DNA from: Sedimentisphaerales bacterium
GTDB lineage: Bacteria > Planctomycetota > Phycisphaerae > Sedimentisphaerales > Anaerobacaceae
Length of the DNA stretch: 37,232 bases
NCBI GenBank assembly: GCA_016931715.1
Contig: JAFGEF010000082.1
Coordinates: 1-37,232 of the forward strand
Reading direction: 5' to 3'
The notes under the pieces are model-generated. The model made no database searches, was not told the origin of the DNA, and saw only the letters and a list, made by a program, of their open reading frames with translations. A program made the position numbers and the translations under genes. Below are positions 8,785-16,201 of this stretch, piece by piece. Numbering within the stretch: position 1 is the stretch's first letter; each line of letters begins with the position of its first letter.

Positions 8785-9624
8785 TTAAATAGCCTCCGGC
8801 ACATCTTTTAAATCGGATTGACAAAATACGGGTCCATCGATACACACATAATATTTATTTATCTGGCAGTGCCCGCATTTACCAACGCCGCATTTCATTT
8901 TTCTTTCAAGATTGAGGTAAATCCTGTCGCTCGTCACTTCCTGCTCTTTGAGCGACATAAGAACGAACTTATACATAACAGGCGGGCCGCAAATTAAAAC
9001 AGCAGCATCTTTCAATTCATTTTCAATTTTCGGTATAAGAGTTGTTACCACACCGACGTTTCCTTTCCATTTCTCATCACCCTTATCAACTGTTTCAAGG
9101 AACTTTACATCTTTTCGCCTGCTCCATGCCTCAAGCTCCGAATGAAACAGTCTCTCCGAAGGGTTTCTCGTTCCGAGCAATATAGTAACAATCCCATAGT
9201 CTTCGCGGTTATCCAGCACATAATTTATGAAAGATCGCTGCGGGACAAGCCCGATGCCGCCGCAAATGAATACAAGGTTTTTGCCTTTCGTCTGTTCTAT
9301 CGGATAAACACCTTTACCCATCGGACCTCTTATCCCGACCTTGTCGCCCTTTTTCAGGTTATGTATGGCATTCGTCACATTTCCGATTTTTCGCACTACA
9401 AGCTCGAAGCTGTCTCCCAAAGTCGGGGAAGAGCTAATGGAAATCGGCGCTTCGCCAATTCCTGCGATTGAAACTTCAACGAACTGTCCCGGAACATATT
9501 CCAAGGGGCTTCCATCCATCGAAAGCCTGAGATAGAGTTCTGTTCCATTGAGCATTTTTACTTCCTGAATCGCAGCCGGCGCAGGCAAGTAAATATCTTT
9601 TTTTTCGGCACAACAATTACACAT
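8785..9624 (-). CDS. hydG: Hydrogenase gamma subunit, FAD/NAD(P)-binding with C-terminal [2Fe-2S]
   Basis: A 279-residue ferredoxin-NADP reductase-type protein. It shows a flavin-binding beta-barrel (PGQFVEVS at 45-52, APISISS at 59-65), a nucleotide-binding fold (CGGIGLVP at 121-128, ICGPPVM at 211-217) and a C-terminal [2Fe-2S] motif C245-x4-C250-x2-C253-x7-C261. This is the architecture of sulfhydrogenase HydG and anaerobic sulfite reductase subunit B. In group 3b enzymes this subunit exchanges electrons with NAD(P)H. Whether NADH or NADPH is preferred cannot be decided here, though regulation by Rex favours an NAD link. AAGGAG eight bases upstream supports the ATG. Confidence 0.93.
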   Translation of the reverse strand: MCNCCAEKKDIYLPAPAAIQEVKMLNGTELYLRLSMDGSPLEYVPGQFVEVSIAGIGEAPISISSSPTLGDSFELVVRKIGNVTNAIHNLKKGDKVGIRGPMGKGVYPIEQTKGKNLVFICGGIGLVPQRSFINYVLDNREDYGIVTILLGTRNPSERLFHSELEAWSRRKDVKFLETVDKGDEKWKGNVGVVTTLIPKIENELKDAAVLICGPPVMYKFVLMSLKEQEVTSDRIYLNLERKMKCGVGKCGHCQINKYYVCIDGPVFCQSDLKDVPEAI

Positions 9625-9655
9625 TAATAGTGCTCCTTATTTAAACTCTTCTTTT

Positions 9656-10693
9656 TTAAATTATTCCAATATCATCTATCAGCTTATTATAAACATTTAC
9701 GGGATTTGCAATATCAGGCAGGCACGCTCCGATACATCTGCCGCAGCCGACACAGGCAATTTGACCGCCGATTTTCGACGGGACATATTTTCCCTTTCTA
9801 TATAACCTGTGACGAAATCTATCCGCCCTGTTGTTCCTGAACTCATGATTACCAGCAACCTTCGTAAAACCGTCCAGCAGGCAGCCGTCCCAGGCTCTTT
9901 CCCGTTTGCCGCTCTTGAGATCCCAGTTCACATCATCCTGAACATTAAAACAATAACATGTAGGGCATACCTGGTTGCATGAGCCGCACGAGAAGCATGT
10001 TTTGGCTTTCTCTTCCCAGATTGGATTATTATAAGCACGCTCCAGGAGTTTCGGCAAGTATGTAACACTGCAATTTAACTGATGTTTGTTCAGTTCTTTT
10101 TTATTCTTGTCCCAGACTGCCTGGCGCTTGTGCAAATCGTCCTTAGTCGCTTCCCCGGCTTTTTGGGCAAGAGCCAGAAGTTCTTCGCCCTTTTGGGTAG
10201 CTGCTTCTGCAATGTAAGAGTCGCCAATATCGGTCAGAAGAACATCAAAACCATCTTTAACAACGGCGGTATTCATCGAGGATGCAAATACGTTCTGAGA
10301 TGCATTAACAACGTCACATGCAACTATCGTTGCGTTATTTCGCCGAGCAAAATAATGGCTGTCATAGTTATCCTGACTGAATAAAATATCCATTTGATTT
10401 ATGGCTATCATATCGTATGGATGCACACCAATAAGGACAAACTTCTCGCAGTCATACTGCGAATTGTAATTGCCCTGCCCCTGGTATGTTACAAGTGTTT
10501 CGACTGGAGGCTGAAAATACTTCTTGGGAGGCTGGAGTGTTACATCGTAGTCAAGCCTCAGCTCTTTCGATGATTCAAGCTGACCATAATCGAACTTGTC
10601 CCCTTTTGACTTAACGCCAAAAACGTTTCCTTTACCAATCAGCTTATCCACAACCAGCCTAAATTCATCTTTTGAAATTTTCTTTATGCTCAT
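9656..10693 (-). CDS. hydB: Hydrogenase beta subunit, 4Fe-4S dicluster protein
   Basis: The 345-residue protein resembles HydB of group 3b hydrogenases and AsrA of anaerobic sulfite reductase. Two ferredoxin-like [4Fe-4S] motifs are intact: C233-x2-C236-x2-C239-x3-C243 followed by PTCYCFNVQDD, and C314-x2-C317-x2-C320-x3-C324. The ~230 residues before them are the family's N-terminal domain (VLIGVHPYDMIAINQMD). It relays electrons between the FAD subunit and the small-subunit clusters. It is the first structural gene, 63 bp after rex, and hydG follows after 31 bp. No internal promoter or Rex site was evident in the rex-hydB gap. Confidence 0.93.
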   Translation of the reverse strand: MSIKKISKDEFRLVVDKLIGKGNVFGVKSKGDKFDYGQLESSKELRLDYDVTLQPPKKYFQPPVETLVTYQGQGNYNSQYDCEKFVLIGVHPYDMIAINQMDILFSQDNYDSHYFARRNNATIVACDVVNASQNVFASSMNTAVVKDGFDVLLTDIGDSYIAEAATQKGEELLALAQKAGEATKDDLHKRQAVWDKNKKELNKHQLNCSVTYLPKLLERAYNNPIWEEKAKTCFSCGSCNQVCPTCYCFNVQDDVNWDLKSGKRERAWDGCLLDGFTKVAGNHEFRNNRADRFRHRLYRKGKYVPSKIGGQIACVGCGRCIGACLPDIANPVNVYNKLIDDIGII

Positions 10694-10756
10694 TTGGATT
10701 CCCTATAATATTTCATACTTTTCTGTTTATTCCTTCTGAACTTTTCAGCACTTTTC

Positions 10757-11386
10757 TTACCCTGCAGTTATATAATAAGGCATTCTCGCAAGATATCCGG
10801 CTATGTCAATAGTAATTACCTTGACATTTTTAGGAACAATAATATAACAGGGCGAAAAATTAAGAATACCTGTAACTCCGGCTTTAACAAGTGCATCAGC
10901 CGTTTCCTGTGCTGCGTTTCTCGGAACAGTGATTATACCGATTTGGATGTTCTTTTTTTTCAATATACCAAGCTTTGCAACATCGAGTATTTCTATATCC
11001 CTGATTTTCTTCCCAATTTTGTGAGTATTATTGTCAAAAACGGCTGTGATATCAAAACCATACAACTGCAATCCCGGATATGAGATAATTGCCGAACCAA
11101 GATTGCCCGCCCCAATCAAAGCGGCTTTATGAATTTCATTAAGTTTCAATATTCCCTTTATCTCTATCGCCAGCTTTCTTATATCATATCCTACGCCGCG
11201 AACGCCAAATTCGCCGAAGTATGAAAAATCCTTCCTTATCTGGGAGGAGTTTACGCCTACATAGTCACCGAATTTCTCGCTGGATACGCTCAAATGTCCC
11301 TCCTGGAGCAAAAACACAAGTCCGCGAAGATATAAGGGCAATCTGCGAATCGTCTCATCCGGAATCCGTTTGTGCTTCATATACAT
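10757..11386 (-). CDS. rex: Redox-sensing transcriptional repressor Rex
   Basis: The 209-residue Rex has an N-terminal winged helix (about 1-80, with VNSSQIRKDFSYFGEFG as the recognition region) and a Rossmann fold (GAGNLGSAI at 92-100, acidic AVFDNN at 115-120). The C-terminal helix is the one that swaps between protomers. Rex binds DNA when NAD+ is high and releases when NADH rises, so it typically derepresses fermentative or H2-evolving enzymes. It heads the operon of a pyridine-nucleotide-linked hydrogenase, so the hydrogenase is its most likely target, together with itself. The first ATG (11386) has GAG six bases upstream; a second ATG two codons later is possible. Confidence 0.96.
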   Translation of the reverse strand: MYMKHKRIPDETIRRLPLYLRGLVFLLQEGHLSVSSEKFGDYVGVNSSQIRKDFSYFGEFGVRGVGYDIRKLAIEIKGILKLNEIHKAALIGAGNLGSAIISYPGLQLYGFDITAVFDNNTHKIGKKIRDIEILDVAKLGILKKKNIQIGIITVPRNAAQETADALVKAGVTGILNFSPCYIIVPKNVKVITIDIAGYLARMPYYITAG

Positions 11387-11434
11387 TTTATGCTCAACAT
11401 TCGATTATCAATTTCACTACTACACACAAATTAC

Positions 11435-11452
11435 TTGTGCTTGCGTTCACAT
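11435..11452. promoter_or_regulatory. Candidate Rex operator
   Basis: TTGTGCTTGCGTTCACAT matches the known Rex consensus TTGTGAA-N4-TTCACAA at 11 of 14 defined positions and has its 18-bp length. It lies about 50 bp before the rex ATG and just downstream of the predicted transcription start, a position where a bound repressor would block elongation. It is the best Rex-like site I could see near the operon. Confidence 0.62.
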
Positions 11453-11472
11453 GCACAAATAATAAAGCTCTT

Positions 11473-11501
11473 AATCTATCCATACGGTTAACTTCTGTCA
11501 A
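11473..11501 (-). promoter_or_regulatory. Promoter of the rex-hydrogenase operon
   Basis: On the minus strand a perfect TTGACA, a 17-bp spacer and TAGATT (4/6 to the -10 consensus) point into rex. The predicted start near 11466 leaves a leader of about 80 nt that contains the Rex-like site. Confidence 0.68.
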
Positions 11502-11626
11502 GAAATTTCACTTATGTCTTTTTGATTTTTGTAAAATCTGGAAATGAGCGTAAGTATTTATGAGATAGATATTTATATATGCAGAAAATAAAGAAGGCAA
11601 AAAAAGATTACAATAATTATATTCCG

Positions 11627-12394
11627 CTACCGCTGTTTTGTGATAATCTCAGGGCGGTACAAGTAGAAAGGCTTAAATCCAACAGGCTCGGCGAATTGGT
11701 TCTTTCCGGCTAATTCCCTGCCGAGAATATAAACCTTCTCGGCACGAGGACTCCAGTACTTCTCTTCAAAAAAATTCACACCATCCGTTTGAAACTCCTG
11801 CTTGTGAAATAATAAACCGTCTCCAAGCAGCCAAATCGGATTCTGTTCACATGCAAATTGAGCAGTAAATTCCGCAGCGCTTATGATATAATCAGGCACA
11901 ACCTTATCGAGTTTCACTTCAGTTCCCTCAATGATAACATTATATACCGCAATAAAAAACTGCCCTCTTTTTGCATCAAGAACCGAAGCAACTTTTTGTA
12001 TTTTCCCGATTTCTAATAAAAACTTTTCTTCCTTCTGTGCCGCTTTTACAGCATCAGCCGCATTGCAGGCTGTTACATCAAGCGAACTGACTGTGACAAT
12101 TTTTACAGGATTTGCTAAATACACCATCTTCGCTATCGCGGCGGCGATACGAAGACCCGTGAAGCTACCAGGTCCATTAGAGATATAAATATGCTCAATC
12201 TGGTTTGGATTAATACCAGAACCAGCCAAAAGCTCTTCAATTGCAGGGAAAATTTCAGCGCTATGTCTCATAAAACCCGAAAATGAGGCGATACCCGCAA
12301 TTTTATCGCCAAAACCCAATGCAACAGAGCCTATCCTGCTGGAAGTTTCGATTGCCAAAATTACCGGTTTATTATCTTTATTGCTCAAAATCAT
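11627..12394 (-). CDS. tsaB: tRNA threonylcarbamoyladenosine biosynthesis protein TsaB
   Basis: A 255-residue ASKHA-fold protein with the TsaB landmarks ILAIETSSRIGSVAL near residue 12, HSAEIFPAIEELL, and YISNGPGSFTGLRIAAA. TsaB is the inactive paralogue that pairs with TsaD (and TsaE) to make the universal t6A37 modification of ANN-reading tRNAs. The C-terminal third (YLYRPEIITKQR end) is less conserved, as usual. GAGG seven bases before the ATG supports the start. It is transcribed in the same direction as rex but 240 bp upstream with a separate rex promoter between, so it is probably not part of the hydrogenase unit. Confidence 0.93.
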   Translation of the reverse strand: MILSNKDNKPVILAIETSSRIGSVALGFGDKIAGIASFSGFMRHSAEIFPAIEELLAGSGINPNQIEHIYISNGPGSFTGLRIAAAIAKMVYLANPVKIVTVSSLDVTACNAADAVKAAQKEEKFLLEIGKIQKVASVLDAKRGQFFIAVYNVIIEGTEVKLDKVVPDYIISAAEFTAQFACEQNPIWLLGDGLLFHKQEFQTDGVNFFEEKYWSPRAEKVYILGRELAGKNQFAEPVGFKPFYLYRPEIITKQR

Positions 12395-12617
12395 TTTGTA
12401 ACCTCATTTTTTCAACAAAAAAAGCTATTTTAATATTACTATATTTTTTCCTCGCTATTAGAAAACTTCCCAATTGCAGGAATATTTACAAAGATATTAT
12501 CGGCCAAACAGCTTCAAATCAAATTTTTCTCTTGCAATAATGAAAATTTTTAGTAAACTGAAATAATATAAGTCCGGTCTATTCTTGATACTGGAGGTTG
12601 TTGAAAACATATTATAA

Positions 12618-12638
12618 TCGTAGGGTGTTTCCCTACGA
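12618..12638 (+). promoter_or_regulatory. Leader hairpin before the secretin gene
   Basis: TCGTAGGG-TGTTT-CCCTACGA is a perfect 8-bp hairpin that begins at the last base of a TATAAT (12613-12618) and is followed, after GGGTGG, by eight T residues (12645-12652). The ribosome binding site AGGAGG (12659-12664) comes next. No good -35 box was found at the right distance from that TATAAT. The hairpin may sit at the 5' end of the message as a stabiliser or act as a weak attenuator; neither is proven. Confidence 0.45.
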
Positions 12639-12670
12639 GGGTGGTTTTTTTTGAAGGCAGGAGGTTTATT

Positions 12671-15600
12671 TTGAGCAAGCCAATTTTCTTGACAAAAATC
12701 CTTTGTGAAAAGTCTCTAACTCTACTTATCACGTCAATTATGTCGTTTGTATTGATTGCATCAACATCATCAACGACATTGCGCGCAAGCGAAAACTTTG
12801 ACCGCAAGGAGACTATCCATCAAACAGTTCAAAGTTTCATCCAGGTTGGAGATGAACAGTACAAAGAAGGGTTATACGATGATTCGCAAAGTACCCTTCT
12901 TATGGCACAGAGATACCAGGATTATCTGACCGATGCAGAGCGCACAGAGCTTAATACGAAGATTGAAAAAGCCCGAAAAGCGTCTGTTGAGCAGAAAAAC
13001 GTTATGGATATTTTCTGGTCGGCAAAAGAACTCTATAATAAAAATAAGCTCAGTGATGCTAAAAAGCTGTTAGAATCAATCCAAAAGAACGAGTTCCTGC
13101 CTAAAGTTGAACATGCCGAACTCGTTAATCTCTTAAAGGAAATCGAAATCCGCATGGCAGTCAACGGAACTTCATCGAGTCTGATTGATTCCGCTGATAA
13201 ACAGGCATCTTCATCAAAACCGGCACAAAACACAGAACCGCTGCAGACTGCTTCAGCTAAAGATAATGAAATCGTTAAGATTTATTATCAAAGCAGGGAA
13301 TATGATCAAACCGGTCAATATGCAAAAGCCAAAGAGGGATATTTGAAGTTGATAGGGAGCGGCGCAATTCCACAGGCAATGGTCCAAACTCTGGAAGCTG
13401 ATATAGAAAGAATCGATAAAATTCTGGCTCAAAATAGCAACACTAATTCACAACAAAGTCAGAATACACTTTCTTCAGCCGGATATGAAGCTCCCGCCAA
13501 CAGAATAATCCAATCGGAAATGATTGATATTGAACCTGCGGCAGAAGCCGGTCAGCAGAGTTATCTTGACACCATAACACAGCAAAGGGACCAAATAAGA
13601 GATTATATCAAGACTATTACCACTGAAACCGTTATCAAGGTGCAAAAGAACATCGGTGAGGGCAAATTCGATTTGGCTAAATTAGCTGTACGGGATACTC
13701 AGACTATAACAAATCAATATAAGATGGAGCTTGGAGACGACCTCTATCAGCAATATCAAGTACAATTTAATTCTCTCAATGAGCAAATAACCAGCCAGGA
13801 GCAGATACAGGCTCAGAGCACACAGGCAAGCAGAAATGAAGCCGCCCTGAAAGAACAGGCGGAGCTAAGACAGCGACAAGAGGCAGATACGAAGAAAAGA
13901 GTCAATGAGCTTATGGCTGGAGCAATAGAAAATGCGAAACAGGAACGATACGATGCCGCACTTGGACAGTTGGATCAGCTCCTTAAAATAGATCCATTAA
14001 ATAACAAGGCAAAAATTCTCCAGGAAGAAATAAGAGACAATCAGTATTTTTATAATCAGGTTTTGCTTGAAAAGAAAAGGGATCTGGAGAATGCAAACAT
14101 TTTAATTCAAACTGAAGAAGCACAAATTCCTTACTCTAACATTATTACTTATCCTGACAACTTCCGTGAATTAAAAAACAGAAAAACAAGACAGCCAGAC
14201 AAACCATTCGGCGGAGATGAAAGCGAAGAAGCTGTATATAAACAATTACAGCAAGTTGTTGACCTCTCTTCTCTTGATGAGAATATGACATTTGCAGAAG
14301 TTATAGAACGAATTAAAAATTCAGTAACTCCGCCTCTCCAGATACAACCGAACTGGCGAGATTTGGCAGACTTACCCGATATTCAGCCGACAACACCGGC
14401 AGAGATGGGACCATTAGCAAGTGTCAAAATGAAAACGGCAATAGAAGTCTTGCTCGCCGGCCTTTCAACTGTTGATGTGCCACTGGGATATGTCGTTCGA
14501 GAAGGTGTCGTATTGATAGCAACACAGGAAAATCTTCCCAGTAATATGGTTCAGCGAACTTATAATATCGCTGATCTCGTTGGAATGCCTTCTACTGGTG
14601 GTGGTATGATGGGCGGTATGATGGGCGGTATGATGGGCGGCATGATGGGTGGTTATGGCAGCAGTATGATGGGTGGTTATGGCAGCAGCATGATGGGCGG
14701 TTATGGAACTACTGGATACGGAACTTCCGGTTATGGCAATACTGGATATGGAAACACAGGCTACGGTGGTAATACCGGATATGGCGGTGTTGGTGGTGGT
14801 TATGGCGGCGGATACGGCAACAGTATGATGGGTGGATACGGCGGCGGAGGTTATGGAAGCAGCATGATGGGCGGCTATGGCAGCAGCATGATGGGCGGTT
14901 ACGGCAGCAGCATGATGGGTGGCTATGGCAGCAGCATGATGGGCGGTTATGGCAGCAGCATGATGGGCGGTTATGGCAGTAGCATGATGGGCGGTTATGG
15001 CGGCGGCGGCGGAAATACCAGTGGTGAACTGGTTAATCTCATCCAGCAGATTATTGAGCCTGACACATGGTATGATACAAGTGATGAAGGAGAAGGTACT
15101 ATTTATCCTTATCCTGCTCAGTCCCCAAAGAAACTCGCTGTTACAAATACTCCCGAAGTTCATGCTCAAATTGAACAATTACTCGCGTCACTGCGCCAGT
15201 CTCTCGGACATCAGGTTTCAATTGAAGCAAGAATACTCCAGGTAGCCGAAAACTGGCTTAATGATGTAGGTTTAGATTTAGATTTTATTACGAATGTAGG
15301 CGGCAAGTGGGGATTAATGGAATTCCAGCAGGGTAGTTTCGTATCAACGACTCCAGAACCAACAAAAGTTCAGGGCAGCTTAGCTGCTATTCCTGCAGCT
15401 TTGGGCGTAGGAGGCGGTTATGGCTCAATACTCGATGATTTACAGGTTTCATTTTTGGTTAGAGCAACACAGGCAAGAACCGATGTAAAATCATTAGTTG
15501 CACCAAGAGCCACTGTTCTTGATGGGGAATCGGCAACGTTCTCTAATATGATTGACGTATCATATGTACCTCCGCCTCGTTCTACAACAACTGTTACTCC

Positions 15601-16087
15601 TTCCGGCATTGGTACTGCAGTTACTGCGTCAGATTATACAGCAGAAGTTCTAAACGTACAGGTTGGCGTACCTCTGCAAATTACTCCGACCATTTCACAT
15701 GACAAGAAATATGTTATACTTAGTGTCTATTTTACATATTCGGATTTAGTAAGGCTCCGAACTCACACTGTTGACTTTATTAATGCAGATGGAGATGTTG
15801 AAACGTTCCAAACTACTTATCCTGAAACAGCACAAACACAACTTCAGACTCGTGTCAGCATACCTGACGGGGGTACTTTGCTATTAGGCGGTCAGAGAGT
15901 AAGTCAGGAAATCAATAAGGAAGCAGGTGTGCCTATATTAAATAAAATCCCAATCATTAACAGATTATTTATGAATCGAAGCAAAACCAAAGACCAGATG
16001 GTAATGCTGCTTCTTGTTAAGCCGACTATCATTCTGCAGGAAGAAAGCGAAGCCGAGGCCATGGGAGAACTGGAAAGTCTTTATTAG
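12671..16087 (+). CDS. Secretin-family outer membrane protein with Met/Gly-rich repeat
   Basis: The 1138-residue exported protein (hydrophobic signal segment at about 16-31, likely cleavage near 39) has a long helical N-terminal half with TPR-like repeats (SREYDQTGQYAKAKEGYLKL, YDAALGQLDQLLKIDP). A small secretin N-domain follows around 530-630 (KTAIEVLLAGL, VPLGYVVREGVVLIATQ). A Gly/Met/Tyr repeat tract occupies about 641-780, then an N1-like segment (VTNTPEVHAQIEQLLASL) and a secretin core from about 850 (VSIEARILQVAENWLNDVGLD) to VPILNKIPIINRLF and LLLVKPTII. Secretins form gated outer-membrane rings for type II secretion or pilus export. The start is a TTG at 12671, chosen because a perfect AGGAGG sits six bases upstream; an upstream GTG at 12641 lacks one. 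It is probably cotranscribed with the following giant protease gene. Confidence 0.88.
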   Translation: MSKPIFLTKILCEKSLTLLITSIMSFVLIASTSSTTLRASENFDRKETIHQTVQSFIQVGDEQYKEGLYDDSQSTLLMAQRYQDYLTDAERTELNTKIEKARKASVEQKNVMDIFWSAKELYNKNKLSDAKKLLESIQKNEFLPKVEHAELVNLLKEIEIRMAVNGTSSSLIDSADKQASSSKPAQNTEPLQTASAKDNEIVKIYYQSREYDQTGQYAKAKEGYLKLIGSGAIPQAMVQTLEADIERIDKILAQNSNTNSQQSQNTLSSAGYEAPANRIIQSEMIDIEPAAEAGQQSYLDTITQQRDQIRDYIKTITTETVIKVQKNIGEGKFDLAKLAVRDTQTITNQYKMELGDDLYQQYQVQFNSLNEQITSQEQIQAQSTQASRNEAALKEQAELRQRQEADTKKRVNELMAGAIENAKQERYDAALGQLDQLLKIDPLNNKAKILQEEIRDNQYFYNQVLLEKKRDLENANILIQTEEAQIPYSNIITYPDNFRELKNRKTRQPDKPFGGDESEEAVYKQLQQVVDLSSLDENMTFAEVIERIKNSVTPPLQIQPNWRDLADLPDIQPTTPAEMGPLASVKMKTAIEVLLAGLSTVDVPLGYVVREGVVLIATQENLPSNMVQRTYNIADLVGMPSTGGGMMGGMMGGMMGGMMGGYGSSMMGGYGSSMMGGYGTTGYGTSGYGNTGYGNTGYGGNTGYGGVGGGYGGGYGNSMMGGYGGGGYGSSMMGGYGSSMMGGYGSSMMGGYGSSMMGGYGSSMMGGYGSSMMGGYGGGGGNTSGELVNLIQQIIEPDTWYDTSDEGEGTIYPYPAQSPKKLAVTNTPEVHAQIEQLLASLRQSLGHQVSIEARILQVAENWLNDVGLDLDFITNVGGKWGLMEFQQGSFVSTTPEPTKVQGSLAAIPAALGVGGGYGSILDDLQVSFLVRATQARTDVKSLVAPRATVLDGESATFSNMIDVSYVPPPRSTTTVTPSGIGTAVTASDYTAEVLNVQVGVPLQITPTISHDKKYVILSVYFTYSDLVRLRTHTVDFINADGDVETFQTTYPETAQTQLQTRVSIPDGGTLLLGGQRVSQEINKEAGVPILNKIPIINRLFMNRSKTKDQMVMLLLVKPTIILQEESEAEAMGELESLY
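14603..15010 (+). repeat. Tandem repeats coding Met-Met-Gly-Gly units
   Basis: Four 12-bp units of the type GGTATGATGGGC (14603-14650) lead into a mixed Gly-Tyr stretch, then six nearly identical 24-bp units (14855-14998) each coding Gly-Ser-Ser-Met-Met-Gly-Gly-Tyr. The translated tract contains 13 MMGG blocks. All unit lengths are multiples of three, so changes in copy number keep the secretin frame. Confidence 0.95.
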
Positions 16088-16201
16088 TCCTGATTGCGAT
16101 ATTTGCACTGCAGCAGTGCTTTATGGATGATTAACACTGTATTTTTACAGAGTATTTTAAGGTTTCAAATATAACTTATGCACTTTTATAGAAGCAGAAA
16201 C

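Noticed and set aside
8948..9535. Plus-strand open frames opposite hydG
   Set aside because: They are shadows of the hydG coding sequence, which has intact FAD and [2Fe-2S] motifs.
8038..10693. Reading the hydrogenase as a sulfur-reducing sulfhydrogenase
   Set aside because: Subunit architecture matches, but sulfur reductase activity is known only for some archaeal members and cannot be inferred from sequence.
14603..15010. CRISPR-like array
   Set aside because: The units are contiguous in-frame coding repeats without unique spacers; no cas gene is present.
14465..15178. Long minus-strand frame opposite the secretin repeat, rich in His and Ala
   Set aside because: It is the mirror of the MMGG/YGSS repeat; the plus-strand secretin frame is continuous and carries recognisable domains.
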